Notes under the pieces: generated by a model | Told to the model about the DNA's origin: nothing | The model's database searches: none | Seen by the model: only the letters and a program-made list of their open reading frames with translations | Shown here: one piece after another, positions 7,195-16,884 of the stretch | Layout: each line of letters starts with the position of its first letter | Numbering within the stretch: position 1 is the stretch's first letter | Made by a program: the position numbers and the translations under genes | Assembly: GCA_023423935.1 (NCBI GenBank) | Contig: JAFAEQ010000011.1 | Location: 1-64,000, forward strand | Direction: 5' to 3' | Source: Pseudomonadota bacterium | GTDB taxonomy: Bacteria > Pseudomonadota > Gammaproteobacteria > Steroidobacterales > Steroidobacteraceae | DNA length: 64,000 nt

Positions 7195-8247
7195 ATGAGA
7201 CTGACTAAGCGAGTCCTCTTGCCGATCCTGTTCTGTCCGCTCGGATCGTTGCTGATGCCGTCTGCGAGTGCCGCGCGTGGCGCGGAGCAAGGAGTGTGGA
7301 AGCAGTTTGCTGCTGCCGCCGATGCACGATCGAGCACGTCGGGTGCGATCAGTCTGCATCTCGAATGGGAGATCCCGAAGAAGCGCATCCTGATGCTGGC
7401 CCGTCTCGACGACGAACAAGCTGTGCTGTACCGCATCGACTCCACGACAGGGCTCAAGCCGGTCGATGACGGCAAGCGCGTGAAGTGCCACGTCAAGAGC
7501 GATCAGTTGTTCTGCGTCGGCGTCGGCGAGAGTGCCCCTTCTCTCGTGGCGACCGGTGCTGATCTATGGTCGGCGGTGGAGGCACATGCCGCCGGGCAAA
7601 TCCAGAAGATGAATGCGTACACCCAGGAAGCGATGCTGTCTCAGGTGCGGGATCACGCGCCGCCGCCCTTCTTCGATCTGACTCAGCAGCTCCATCCCTT
7701 CGAATGGGGTGGGGAATACGAAACCGTGGAGAACGCTCAGGCTTTCCTCGAAGCGGTCACGGCGTCTACGCGCTACTTCCGCAGCGAATGGCCGCAGGTG
7801 CCGTGGCTGGGCTCAAATGGGAGCGCATGGGTGAATCAGAGCGATGTGCTGAAATTCAGAACAATGAAGCGCTGCTCGACGCTGGCAACTTCTGAGCGCA
7901 CTGCTGTACATCACAACATCGACTTCGCAATGCCGAGCCCCGTGACGCGCGAAGCCAGGTACCTCTGGCAGCAGCCTATCGACTGGCAGAGCGTCGAAGG
8001 CTTTGAGCTCGATTCGGAGGGTGTCTTCATGCACGGCAGCTACGCTGGACGGTTTGAAGGCCAGGGTCTTACGTACCTGACTGGGTGGAATCCAAGGGGC
8101 ATCACGATCAACGCCTCCAAGTTCGACCCGTCCAAGTACAGCGTGGCACTCTGGAACTTGCACCTGTTGCTGCCCGATGAAGGAGGGCTGCGCGAGCGAG
8201 TGACATTCGCGGTGACTTATCTGAACCTCGTGTGCGGCAAGGGTTAG
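7195..8247 (+). CDS. Exported hypothetical protein
   Basis: A protein of 350 residues with a signal peptide (MRLTKRVLLPILFCPLGSLL, cleaved near ASAARG). The mature part is soluble with mixed alpha/beta composition (WEIPKKRILMLARLD, later TYLTGWNPRGITINASKFDP). No domain recognised. The ATG at 7195 is 13 bases after the upstream stop, so the pair is probably co-transcribed and both proteins act outside the inner membrane. A much longer in-frame ORF starting at 6940 overlaps the upstream gene and is not credible. Confidence 0.75.
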   Translation: MRLTKRVLLPILFCPLGSLLMPSASAARGAEQGVWKQFAAAADARSSTSGAISLHLEWEIPKKRILMLARLDDEQAVLYRIDSTTGLKPVDDGKRVKCHVKSDQLFCVGVGESAPSLVATGADLWSAVEAHAAGQIQKMNAYTQEAMLSQVRDHAPPPFFDLTQQLHPFEWGGEYETVENAQAFLEAVTASTRYFRSEWPQVPWLGSNGSAWVNQSDVLKFRTMKRCSTLATSERTAVHHNIDFAMPSPVTREARYLWQQPIDWQSVEGFELDSEGVFMHGSYAGRFEGQGLTYLTGWNPRGITINASKFDPSKYSVALWNLHLLLPDEGGLRERVTFAVTYLNLVCGKG

Positions 8248-8563
8248 GGCCTTCGTCCTCTGGCATACGGAAGGAGGGTGCGGAGCTGGCTGAATTCATG
8301 GTTCGAGCGAGGGCCGGAATTCAACGCAGATAAGATTACGTACGCCGTTACGACTTGAGGTAATGAGCGGTGGAGCACCGGGGATGCTGTCTCATGGGAG
8401 ATGTATCACCGGCTCTATCCCCTGGGAGGGACTGTCGAAGTGGCAGGCGCCCCAGACGGTAGAAATAAGGAGAGCATCCTGCCCAGATGCCGAGCCAGAG
8501 CGCTTCTACCGGCAGCGTACCGTTGACTGGATGGACTTCCGGCTCGATCACGATTCACAGCGC
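8248..8563. other. Intergenic region with unassigned sequence
   Basis: No gene I can support. Bases 8360-8560 look organised (ORF-like stretches on both strands, even composition) and have the feel of the end of a mobile element or a lost gene, but I could not assign them. Confidence 0.4.
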
Positions 8564-9676
8564 CTAGTGCGCACGGCGAAGGACGATCCGCTTTCGCCCA
8601 TGGTCGCTCGCCGTGCTGCTTTCGGAGATCTCGATCGGAAACGCCGCTTCGAGCGTTCGCAACCAGTTGTCGACGTCGTGCTCGAAGACCGTGCCCGTGA
8701 TGCGCAGTTGCTCGAGGGAGGGATCGGCGATCTCGATGTCGAGTGCCGAATACCGACGAATGTCGTTCACGATCGACGAGAGCGGTTCGTCGACATAGTG
8801 AAGCGTGCCGCTGCGCCAGCTGCCGACGACATCTGCATCCACGGTGCTACGCGCGATCGCCGTGCCGACATTCTCGATGGTCAACTGATGACCGGCGGTG
8901 AGCCGGGCGGCTACGTTCGTTCCTGTTTCGGCCTCTGGCGTGCCGACATCGACGATCCCTTCCGCCACTGCGATGACGACCTCGTCGGATGTGCGTCGTA
9001 CGTTGAACGCAGTACCGATAGCGGTAAACGTCATCGTGCCTGCATGAACTTTGAATGGGCGCGTCGGATCCTTCGCAACCGTGAAGTACACCTCGCCTGA
9101 TTCCAGGCGCACGCTACGCGAGTGCTCGGTGAAGTCCGCAGCAATCTTTGAAAGGCCACTGACTGTGACGACCGATCCATCCGCGAGGCGCACGGTCCTG
9201 CGCTCGCCGGCGGTGGTGGACACGACGATGGTTGAAGGGTCGGACTGATTCTTGATCCTGGGGATAGGGCTCACACCGATCGCCACAATCGCGACCGCTG
9301 CTGTCATTGCGAATAGGCTCACGAATGTCCGACGCCGCCGATGCGATTCATTGTCAGCACGCGTGGCAGGTGCGGTGTCTTGCGATGCCGACTGTGTCTG
9401 TGTACGCCAGGAAGAGACAAGCTGCTCGCCGTCGTACGTATCGCTCGAGACTTCCTGCGCGCTGGGCCAGATCGATGGGTCGACTTCATCGACGGCGCAC
9501 CAGAGCGACTCGATCTCGTCGTAAGCCATACGATGTCGCTCGTCTGCCGCGAACCAGCGTTGCCATTCGCCGATACGCTTCGGCGTAGGGTCCGCGGTTT
9601 GCAGCTCGACGAACCACTCGGCGGCCTGCTGATAGATCGGGTCCTGTTCCAACCGTTCCTGTAGCGACTTATCCAT
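8564..9676 (-). CDS. FecR-family anti-sigma factor / sensor (copy 1)
   Basis: A protein of 370 residues. The N-terminal cytoplasmic part (about 1-80, DUF4880-like, with QQAAEWFVELQ and WQRWFAADERHRMAYDEIE) binds the sigma factor. A membrane segment follows near residues 125-150 (FVSLFAMTAAVAIVAIG), then the periplasmic FecR domain (TTAGERRTVRLADGSVVTV, VHAGTMTFTAIGTAFNVR) and a C-terminal STN-like part. It would relay the state of the adjacent TonB receptor to the FecI-type sigma factor. The ATG at 9676 overlaps the sigma gene's end by 8 bases, giving translational coupling; longer upstream extensions would overlap the sigma gene deeply. Confidence 0.93.
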   Translation of the reverse strand: MDKSLQERLEQDPIYQQAAEWFVELQTADPTPKRIGEWQRWFAADERHRMAYDEIESLWCAVDEVDPSIWPSAQEVSSDTYDGEQLVSSWRTQTQSASQDTAPATRADNESHRRRRTFVSLFAMTAAVAIVAIGVSPIPRIKNQSDPSTIVVSTTAGERRTVRLADGSVVTVSGLSKIAADFTEHSRSVRLESGEVYFTVAKDPTRPFKVHAGTMTFTAIGTAFNVRRTSDEVVIAVAEGIVDVGTPEAETGTNVAARLTAGHQLTIENVGTAIARSTVDADVVGSWRSGTLHYVDEPLSSIVNDIRRYSALDIEIADPSLEQLRITGTVFEHDVDNWLRTLEAAFPIEISESSTASDHGRKRIVLRRAH

Positions 9677-10280
9677 GTGATTGCTCCTTGCGATGAGTGC
9701 CGCGTTTCGCACCTTCGTTCTCGCCCTTGAGGTTGCGAGCCGCATCCAATCCTGCGCGGCAATAGGTAAGCGCGCGCACGACATACTTGCGCACCATGCG
9801 CTCGGAAACACCCATCTGCGCCGCGATATCCGGGAACTGCACGCCGTAGATCCGCTGCATCAGAAATGCCTGGCGGCATTTCGGCGGCAATTCCTTGATG
9901 AGCTCACTGAGAAGAGAGATGTCCTGCGCGCCGAGCAGGACTCGTTCGGGCGTGGGCGTTTCGCGCAAATCATCGAAAAGGCCGGCGCGCTGCGCATCGC
10001 GCTCGCGCTGCCGGCTGCGCAGACGATCGACAGCGAGATTCGCGGCGGTTTTGAACAGGAAGGCGCGCAAGAAACTCACCGCACCCGGCTGGTCGAGGCT
10101 CAGCAAGCGTACATAAGCCTCCTGCGCCACCTCTTTGGCTTCCTGCTGCGAGCGCAGCCGTGCCACCAAAAAGCGTATCAGCGCTTCGTTGTGCTCATGA
10201 AAGAGTCGCTGGATGAGCTCGGCGTGTGTCTCGCCGGGTTGTGGCACATCGCCAGCTTTGATTGGATCGGGCTCGGACAT
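9669..10280 (-). CDS. FecI-type ECF sigma factor (copy 1)
   Basis: A protein of 203 residues with sigma region 2 (LIQRLFHEHNEALIRFLVAR, EAKEVAQEAYVRLL, FLFKTAANLAVDRLR) and region 4 (LPPKCRQAFLMQRIYGVQFPDIAAQMGVS, helix-turn-helix to about residue 170). Members of this family are held by a FecR partner and direct transcription of the linked TonB receptor when its ligand is bound. It forms an operon with the downstream fecR-like gene (8-base overlap) and is divergent from the receptor gene. Confidence 0.94.
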   Translation of the reverse strand: MSEPDPIKAGDVPQPGETHAELIQRLFHEHNEALIRFLVARLRSQQEAKEVAQEAYVRLLSLDQPGAVSFLRAFLFKTAANLAVDRLRSRQRERDAQRAGLFDDLRETPTPERVLLGAQDISLLSELIKELPPKCRQAFLMQRIYGVQFPDIAAQMGVSERMVRKYVVRALTYCRAGLDAARNLKGENEGAKRGTHRKEQSHG

Positions 10281-10466
10281 TGCTTCTCGGGGTCAGCGGT
10301 GCGCGGTTTGGGCGCTTCCGAACCTTATGACGTTTGACGAAGCGGATTTTGAACCGCCAGTCGCAAACAAATTTATCTGTTATTGCCGGTTCAAAAACGC
10401 CGCCTGCAAGCGTCTTAAGCCGCACTGTCGCCCGGGAGCGATAAAAACAAAACAGTGGGGAGCCAA
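10281..10466. promoter_or_regulatory. Divergent control region, sigma factor / TonB receptor 1
   Basis: The 186 bases between the two start codons must hold promoters for the minus-strand sigma/anti-sigma operon and the plus-strand receptor. An AT-rich stretch lies at 10363-10402. A GGGGAG ribosome site (10457-10462) precedes the receptor ATG. I could not fix the -35/-10 boxes. Confidence 0.4.
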
Positions 10467-13220
10467 ATGAGCCGCCGAATGAACTTCGTATCTTTGCCAC
10501 GCCGCCGCGCAACCGGCCGAGCCGCCTTCACCTGTGCCGCCGCAGTCTCTGCAGTACTCGCCGGTGCTGTCATGCCCGCGTTGAGTGCCGAGGCGCAGAC
10601 GTTAGAGACCTCGCGCCGCGTCCAGTTCGACATCGCCGCCCAACCGCTCGTCACAGCACTGCAGCGCTACTCGGAGCAGGCCAAAGTTCAGGTCACCGCA
10701 CCCAGCGAGCTCGTGCGTCAGATTCAAGTGCCCGCACTCCAAGGTGAGTACGACGTCGTACAAGCCCTGCACAGGATACTCGACGGCGCCGGCCTCTCCT
10801 TCGAGTTCATCAATGAAGGTGCGGTCGCGATCCGCATGCGATCCGACGACTCACGTTCTCCCAGCATGCAGACGATCAGTGCGACGTGGGAAAACGTTGA
10901 AGAGAACGCGAGAGCATCCAGTCTGAAGGTGGCGCAGGCGACGGACACGAGCAATGTGGAGCAGGCGGAGAGAGCGGACACGACGTCGCGCATTCAGCTC
11001 GAGGAAGTCATCGTCACGGGTAGTCATATTCGTGGCGCGCAGAATCTGTCGTCGCCGGTGATCAGCTTCGATCGGGAGTATATCGAGCGGACTGGGTATT
11101 CAACGACGCAGCAGTTTATTCAGAGTCTCAGCCAGAGTTTCAACAATATTTCTGATTCCACCTTCACGACTGCCAATGGCGGACCAACTTTTTATACGTA
11201 CGAGGGATCCGGAATCAACTTGCGTGGTCTCGGTGGCGACGCAACTCTGGTTCTCATCAATGGAAGGCGGGTAGCTGCCGCTGGAAGGGGTGAGTTCACA
11301 GACATCTCGCTTATTCCTCTAAGCGCGGTCGAGCGCGTCGAGGTACTCACCGAAGGTGCTTCAGCGATCTACGGATCGGATGCGGTCGGAGGTGTCGTGA
11401 ACCTAATCCTCAGAAGAGACTTCGAAGGTGCAGAAGCGCGCGTCCGCTACGGTACAGTCACTCACGGTAGTCACGACGAAGTGCAGGCGGGTCAGCTTCT
11501 GGGGCACTCGTGGGATTCGGGACACGCAATGTTGAGCTACGAATACTATCGACGTTCTGACCTGGACAGTTCCGAAAGAGACTTCTTCGAACCAGGGGAG
11601 TATCGATCACTGAAGCTCATTCCCGAGCAAAATCGCCACGGTGCTTTCGCCGTGGCATCGCAGCGCCTCTCCGATAATGCAGAAGTGTCAGGCGAGGCGT
11701 TCTACAGTCAACGCAAGAGTCGATCAGCGTACGACCCAGGATTGCCGCTGGATCTCCTTAGCGATGTTCGACAGTACGGAGGCTCGGTCTCACTCAACGT
11801 TGATTTAACGTCAGCCTGGCAGATCAGATTGTCCGGCCTACTGAACGAGAACGCGTCTGTCCAACGCTATCTGAATGAAGGAGCACCGCTCTTCGCTTAT
11901 GACAATGAGTCCCGTTTGTGGTCTGCCGACGTGGCGCTTGACGGATCTGTCACAAGCATGCCCGGAGGGGATATGCGATTGGCGGTCGGCAGCCAATTCC
12001 GCTCAGAGCAGTTCATTGAAGCGTACGAGGTGTACCCGTGGCGCTTCAAGCGAGACATCGCCGCTGCGTACGCAGAGTTGTTGGTTCCGCTAGTGGGCTC
12101 ACGCAATCGCCGTGCCGGCGTAGAGCGACTTGATCTGAGTATGGCCGGCCGCTTCGAGGACTACAGTGATTTCGGCTCCACGTTCAACCCCAAGCTTGGT
12201 CTTTCATGGGAGCCATTCCCTGGGCTCAATGTGCGCGGAACATGGGGGACTTCGTTCAAGGCGCCGCTGCCAAGTCAGATGAACCCGTCGGATCTATGGG
12301 TCTACGTCTATCACGACTACTTCGCCAACGATGTTGGCGCGTCCACCGTAATGACTGTTGGCGGAAGCGGTTTGAATCTCGGGCCAGAAGAGTCGGAGAA
12401 CTGGACGGCGGGTATTGACTTAGTCCTTGAGCGACTGCCTGGTTTGAATCTGTCACTCACGTACTTCGATATCGATTACACGGACCGTGTCAGATCGCCA
12501 GTTCCCGGAGGCTATGTCATTTTCGATGTGATGTTGGATCCGGTGTATACGCCGATCGTGACGCAGAATCCCGATACCTCGCATGTGGCCGCGTTACTGT
12601 CTCAGCCGTTGTTGTCCTGTTATCACCCGGGCTACGTTCCTTGCTCAGACATTCCTCCAGCGGATCAGATTGATGCGATCGTTGACACGCGTCTGAGCAA
12701 CCTGGCATCCGTCAGCCAGAGCGGCATGGATATCTCCGCAAGCTATCGGTGGTCCGATGGATTCGGTAGCTGGATGGTCGAGCTAAGCGGCACAAAGCTA
12801 TTCGATGTCACAGAGCAACTCGTCCATGGCGGGCCGACATTCTCACAACTGAATGATGTCTGGCGACCTGTGGACCTTCGGCTCCGAAGTAGTGTCGCTG
12901 TCAATCGTGGCCCCATGAGCCTCAGTGTCTCCGCGAACTATACGGACAAGTATCCCGATAAGCGCAGCGCGAGCAGCGCTGGTCCGAATCAGCGGGCTAC
13001 GGTTGCGTCATGGACGACTGCTGATGTCACTTTCGGCTACAAGTTTATGGACATGCTTAGAGGAAGCAGGGTCACTGCTGCTGAGCTCGTGCTGACTGCG
13101 GTCAATCTGTTCGACAAAGACCCGCCCTTCATCGGAAGTACATCAGGAATGTACTTCGACGGTGCTAATGCCAATCCGCTTGGACGCTTTGTTGGCGCAC
13201 AAGTCGTCGTACGCTGGTAG
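10467..13220 (+). CDS. TonB-dependent receptor with STN signalling domain (copy 1)
   Basis: A protein of 917 residues. A signal peptide (to about residue 44) is followed by a secretin/TonB short N-terminal (STN) domain at about 50-105 (VQFDIAAQPLVTALQRYSEQ), a linker, a TonB-box region (QLEEVIVTG), the plug (about 185-310, with GGDATLVLINGRRVAAAG and GASAIYGSDAVGGVVNLIL) and a 22-strand barrel ending GRFVGAQVVVRW. The STN domain implies signalling through the neighbouring FecR and FecI-type proteins. The ligand is unknown, but the following peptidase suggests a peptide or peptide-derived molecule. The ATG at 10467 is chosen because GGGGAG lies 5 bases upstream; an in-frame start at 10455 would lie in that ribosome site. 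Confidence 0.95.
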   Translation: MSRRMNFVSLPRRRATGRAAFTCAAAVSAVLAGAVMPALSAEAQTLETSRRVQFDIAAQPLVTALQRYSEQAKVQVTAPSELVRQIQVPALQGEYDVVQALHRILDGAGLSFEFINEGAVAIRMRSDDSRSPSMQTISATWENVEENARASSLKVAQATDTSNVEQAERADTTSRIQLEEVIVTGSHIRGAQNLSSPVISFDREYIERTGYSTTQQFIQSLSQSFNNISDSTFTTANGGPTFYTYEGSGINLRGLGGDATLVLINGRRVAAAGRGEFTDISLIPLSAVERVEVLTEGASAIYGSDAVGGVVNLILRRDFEGAEARVRYGTVTHGSHDEVQAGQLLGHSWDSGHAMLSYEYYRRSDLDSSERDFFEPGEYRSLKLIPEQNRHGAFAVASQRLSDNAEVSGEAFYSQRKSRSAYDPGLPLDLLSDVRQYGGSVSLNVDLTSAWQIRLSGLLNENASVQRYLNEGAPLFAYDNESRLWSADVALDGSVTSMPGGDMRLAVGSQFRSEQFIEAYEVYPWRFKRDIAAAYAELLVPLVGSRNRRAGVERLDLSMAGRFEDYSDFGSTFNPKLGLSWEPFPGLNVRGTWGTSFKAPLPSQMNPSDLWVYVYHDYFANDVGASTVMTVGGSGLNLGPEESENWTAGIDLVLERLPGLNLSLTYFDIDYTDRVRSPVPGGYVIFDVMLDPVYTPIVTQNPDTSHVAALLSQPLLSCYHPGYVPCSDIPPADQIDAIVDTRLSNLASVSQSGMDISASYRWSDGFGSWMVELSGTKLFDVTEQLVHGGPTFSQLNDVWRPVDLRLRSSVAVNRGPMSLSVSANYTDKYPDKRSASSAGPNQRATVASWTTADVTFGYKFMDMLRGSRVTAAELVLTAVNLFDKDPPFIGSTSGMYFDGANANPLGRFVGAQVVVRW

Positions 13221-13256
13221 TCGCCGATTGAGAACGTGCACGCTGGACATCACATC

Positions 13257-15536
13257 ATGGGCGGCAATCGTCGGGGATCCTGTGCAAAGGGCGCCATACT
13301 TGTCAGCTTAGTAGCTTGGACGACGCTGCTGTCGGCCCAACCGTTGACGGATGCAGGCAGTAGAAGTTCTTTACAACGCCACTACGTCTGGAAGTTGGAA
13401 GACATTATCGAAGCCGAGGACTTCGGACAGAAGCTGCTCGACTTGGATCCTGTTGTCATCAATACGTCAGGACATCAGGCAATGTATGTCGTCTCGAAGT
13501 CGCTGCTTGGTTTGAACGAAAGATGGTTTGATATAGGCATAGCGGATCTGAGTACAGGAGAACACCGGACCGTATTTTCTTCACAAAGCGTCGAACAGAT
13601 TGCGGCCATCCCGGAGAGTGATGACTGGAGTGTATTGATGGACGCGGGTGAGGGCGTGCAGCTGTATCGACTGGATCTTCTCGGACGCATCACACCCTTG
13701 GTGGTGAATGAGAATGCAGCCATGTTCTCCAACTATCCGGTCAACGGTGCCGTTGGCGTTCGACGCGGAGACGCATCTGCTCGACTGTTTGGGGTTCGGA
13801 GCCACGGATGGTCTCCGGACGGAAAGTTCCTTTGGTACAGCATCGTCTCGGCAGACCGCCCAAGACGCGGGCACCGTGAGCCATTCTCGTGGCGGGGAAA
13901 CACCGAGTGGGGGCCACATCTTGGGCAATATGCGCCTACGAGAATCGAGTTGCGAGTCAGGGACGGGGCTGGTCGCGATCATCTGCTCGAAACAGCGGAC
14001 AGTTACGTGGGGAATCCGTTTCATAGGGACTTCCTAACATGGCTTCCTGCAAGCTCGATGCTTGAAGTGAGTACTGTGGAGTATCAGCCGTCATGTGAGG
14101 ACGCCTGTGTAGTCACTCGCCACTACGACGCGGAGTCTGGAAGCCGAGCGGCCACCGCCGATAGCGCACTGTCGTCAGTTTCGTCGAGCGGTGCCCGGCT
14201 AGGTCCCTCCGGTGGCGTTGTCAATATAAGCGCGGGTGAAATGGTGGAGCGTCTAGAAGATGGCTCACGACAGAGTTTCGGGCGGGCTCACTTTGAACTC
14301 GACCGTACGTGGAGCAACGTCAGAAAAGGGATCGCGGTTGCAGCGGTTCGTTACGTGCAGGGTCGCGATCGACACAGCATTGTCACTCTCCGAAAAGACG
14401 GCTCAGTTTTTCACTTGAAAGAGAGTGACTCCATCGATGGGTGTGATGTCAGCCGATCATTGGATGTCGCAGTCTGCGTTCGTCAGAGCGTGACCAAGCC
14501 GCCAGAGCTGATAGTCATTTCAATCCCTGCAGGAAAGATCCGAACCCTGGTGCCGGCGAGTAAACGCTATACGAGGATCGCCCCGCTGCGAGTAGAGCCA
14601 TTCGAGCAGCAGGACCCGGACGGATCGCTGACAACCGGTTACGTGTATTACCCGAGAAGTTACCGAGCCGGTACTCGATATCCTGCAATTTTCGTCACGC
14701 ACACGCGGAACGCAGCCAATAGATTCGTGTACCAGCCGTTGCAGTGGGAGTTCCCGGTGCAGGTTTGGGCAGAGCTTGGTTATGTCGTTGTCACATTGAA
14801 CGAACCATGGAGCGAGTTACGACAAGGCGCTCGCATTCAATGGGTGACTGGTGAAGGCAATCTTACGCCCGCGCAGATACGCAAGTTGATCTGGGGCGCC
14901 GTGGTGTCCAGTTTCGAGTCAGCTGTAGACAGCCTGGCGCGGCGCGGGCTCATCGATCCGGACCGCGTTGGCATTGCGGGCTACAGCATGGGGGCGCAAG
15001 CGGCCAATTTGCTCATGACACAGTCGAACGCCTTTCGCGTTGCTTCGGCTGGCGATGGCGGCTACCCGGAACGATCTGCGTACTTCAATTTCGCAGAGGG
15101 AGTCGGCTGGTATCGACGTATCTTTGAAGGTTCTCCTTATGACTCGGATCCCGAAGTAGTGCGCAACTATCGTCGCCTAGTACCTTCGCTGAGAGCCAAA
15201 CTGGCATCCGGTCCAATCATGCAGCAAGTCGTGCTCAACGGACCGGAGCAGCGAGAGTTCTATCTTGCTTTGAAGGACGCTGGGGTGCCTACCGAGTACT
15301 TCGTGTTTCCTGCAGAAACACATCTCTTGCACAAGCCCCTCAATCGTGCGGTTGCGATGGAGCAGAACATCGATTGGTTCAATTTTTGGTTGCTGGACCA
15401 GGAAGACGCGGCGCAAGCAAAGAGCGAACGGTATGCGCACTGGCGGAACATGCGCCATCGTTGGAATCAGCTTCGCGTGCAGCGCGGCGTCTTGTCTCTG
15501 GACTCTAGTCAGAACCTTGAGGGTGTTGAGCGATAG
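13257..15536 (+). CDS. S9-type (prolyl oligopeptidase-like) peptidase, exported
   Basis: A protein of about 759 residues. A signal peptide is followed by a beta-propeller-like region (about 40-440) and a C-terminal alpha/beta-hydrolase domain. The nucleophile motif is GIAGYSMGAQAA (Ser near 577) and the histidine is in FPAETHLLHKP (near 688). The usual S9 acid motif (GxxDxxV) is not visible; the matching stretch reads VVLNGPEQREF, so a Glu may serve. It sits 36 bases after the TonB receptor gene and probably processes the imported peptide. Lasso-peptide isopeptidases (Atxe2 type) share this neighbourhood, but that identity is a hypothesis. The start is uncertain: GTG at 13236 is also in frame. 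Confidence 0.85.
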   Translation: MGGNRRGSCAKGAILVSLVAWTTLLSAQPLTDAGSRSSLQRHYVWKLEDIIEAEDFGQKLLDLDPVVINTSGHQAMYVVSKSLLGLNERWFDIGIADLSTGEHRTVFSSQSVEQIAAIPESDDWSVLMDAGEGVQLYRLDLLGRITPLVVNENAAMFSNYPVNGAVGVRRGDASARLFGVRSHGWSPDGKFLWYSIVSADRPRRGHREPFSWRGNTEWGPHLGQYAPTRIELRVRDGAGRDHLLETADSYVGNPFHRDFLTWLPASSMLEVSTVEYQPSCEDACVVTRHYDAESGSRAATADSALSSVSSSGARLGPSGGVVNISAGEMVERLEDGSRQSFGRAHFELDRTWSNVRKGIAVAAVRYVQGRDRHSIVTLRKDGSVFHLKESDSIDGCDVSRSLDVAVCVRQSVTKPPELIVISIPAGKIRTLVPASKRYTRIAPLRVEPFEQQDPDGSLTTGYVYYPRSYRAGTRYPAIFVTHTRNAANRFVYQPLQWEFPVQVWAELGYVVVTLNEPWSELRQGARIQWVTGEGNLTPAQIRKLIWGAVVSSFESAVDSLARRGLIDPDRVGIAGYSMGAQAANLLMTQSNAFRVASAGDGGYPERSAYFNFAEGVGWYRRIFEGSPYDSDPEVVRNYRRLVPSLRAKLASGPIMQQVVLNGPEQREFYLALKDAGVPTEYFVFPAETHLLHKPLNRAVAMEQNIDWFNFWLLDQEDAAQAKSERYAHWRNMRHRWNQLRVQRGVLSLDSSQNLEGVER

Positions 15537-15557
15537 GTCAGCGATGCTGCCACTGAT

Positions 15558-15619
15558 GGTGCGTAACCAGGACACGCATCAGTTTTCCGCTGAAGGAGCT
15601 GCGAGCGTTGGGCTATTGC
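15558..15619 (+). repeat. 62-bp direct repeat, left copy
   Basis: This matches 17358-17419 with about 80% identity in the same orientation (shared cores CCGCTGAA and GCGAGCGTTGGG). The pair brackets the RAYT transposase gene and an amidohydrolase remnant. Confidence 0.6.
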
Positions 15620-15702
15620 ACTCACTGGGACATCCATCGCTTTCTGGGCGAAGGCGGAGTTAATCGCTGATCGGTTCACGTGGTGACAGTCATGCTTGAT
15701 GC

Positions 15703-16695
15703 ATGACCTACGCTCGCAAGTCACTCATCTCACTCCAGGACACGCCGTACTATCACGTGGTCGCGCGATGCGTTCGTCGGGCTTGGCTGTGGGGCTACGA
15801 TGAGTACGCAGATCGAGATTACTCGCATCGAAAGGAGTGGGTGCTCGAAAGGCTGAGCGAGCTCGCGTCGATCTTTGCGATCGACGTGTGCGCCTATGCT
15901 GTGATGAGCAACCACTATCACCTGGTGCTGCACGTCGACGCAGACCGTGCTCGCAAGTGGACGCTGCGAAAAGTGGTGGACCGCTGGGGCGAGCTGTTTT
16001 CACTTCCGCCGCTGATTCAGCGATGGCAGAAGAACGGATCTTCAGAAGGCGAGAGAGCGATCGCGGAGCAGGTGATTCAGGCATGGCGTCGCCGGCTACA
16101 CGATGTGAGCTGGCTCATGCGATGTCTGAATGAGCATCTGGCTCGACGCGCCAACGCGGAAGACAACTGCACTGGTCGTTTCTGGGAAGGAAGATTCAAA
16201 TCACAAGCTTTGCTCGACGAAGCCGGCCTGCTCACCGCAATGGTGTACGTAGATCTGAACCCGATCCGGGCCGGCATTGCTGATACGCCTGAAGAGTCGG
16301 AGTTCACGTCGATCTATGATCGCATTCGGGCGATCAAGGCAGGCGGTCGAGCGAGCTCACGGAGGTCGAGAGTACCGCTTCTGCAGTTCAAGGACGCGGC
16401 AGGGAAGGGCGAGCCGTCAATTCCGTTTTCTATGCTCGACTACGCTGCGCTCGTCGATTGGACCGGTCGGGTGCGCAGAGATGACAAACGTGGCGCTATA
16501 GACAACTCGTTGCCACCCATCCTGAAGCGGCTGAACATCGACTCAGAAGCATGGCAAGCTGCGATGCAGCCACGTGGAAACGTATACGGCCGCGCGCTCG
16601 GCAAACTCGATCACCTTCGGCTGCATGCCAACACGCTTGGGCAGCAGTGGGTTAAGGGATTGCGGCAAGCGGAACGGATGTATCGCGCGAGTTAA
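15703..16695 (+). CDS. REP-associated tyrosine transposase (RAYT, IS200-like Y1)
   Basis: A protein of 330 residues of the Y1 HUH single-strand transposase group. It shows YYHVVARCVRRAWLWG at the N-terminus, the metal-binding HUH motif in VMSNHYHLVLH (about residues 67-77), RFWEGRFKSQAL, and the candidate nucleophile Tyr in AMVYVDLNPIRAG (about residue 185). The length and C-terminal extension fit chromosomal RAYTs, which move or maintain REP hairpins rather than forming a normal IS. No inverted repeats or clear target duplication frame it, but 62-bp direct repeats lie on both sides. It separates the two receptor/peptidase modules. Confidence 0.93.
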   Translation: MTYARKSLISLQDTPYYHVVARCVRRAWLWGYDEYADRDYSHRKEWVLERLSELASIFAIDVCAYAVMSNHYHLVLHVDADRARKWTLRKVVDRWGELFSLPPLIQRWQKNGSSEGERAIAEQVIQAWRRRLHDVSWLMRCLNEHLARRANAEDNCTGRFWEGRFKSQALLDEAGLLTAMVYVDLNPIRAGIADTPEESEFTSIYDRIRAIKAGGRASSRRSRVPLLQFKDAAGKGEPSIPFSMLDYAALVDWTGRVRRDDKRGAIDNSLPPILKRLNIDSEAWQAAMQPRGNVYGRALGKLDHLRLHANTLGQQWVKGLRQAERMYRAS

Positions 16696-16884
16696 TCATC
16701 TCGCACTCGAGAAAGTGAGCAGCGGCTCCTCGATCTCTCTGCCGCTTCCGGATTTATCCTCCGCTTCTGATTCGCGATTGGTTATCCGGCGTCGACGATG
16801 GCGCGAGGACGACCCCTAACCGCCTTGTCGATTCGTCGAATTCGCCTCTGATGACGTGGCTCATGCTCGTCCTAGAAGGTGGAT

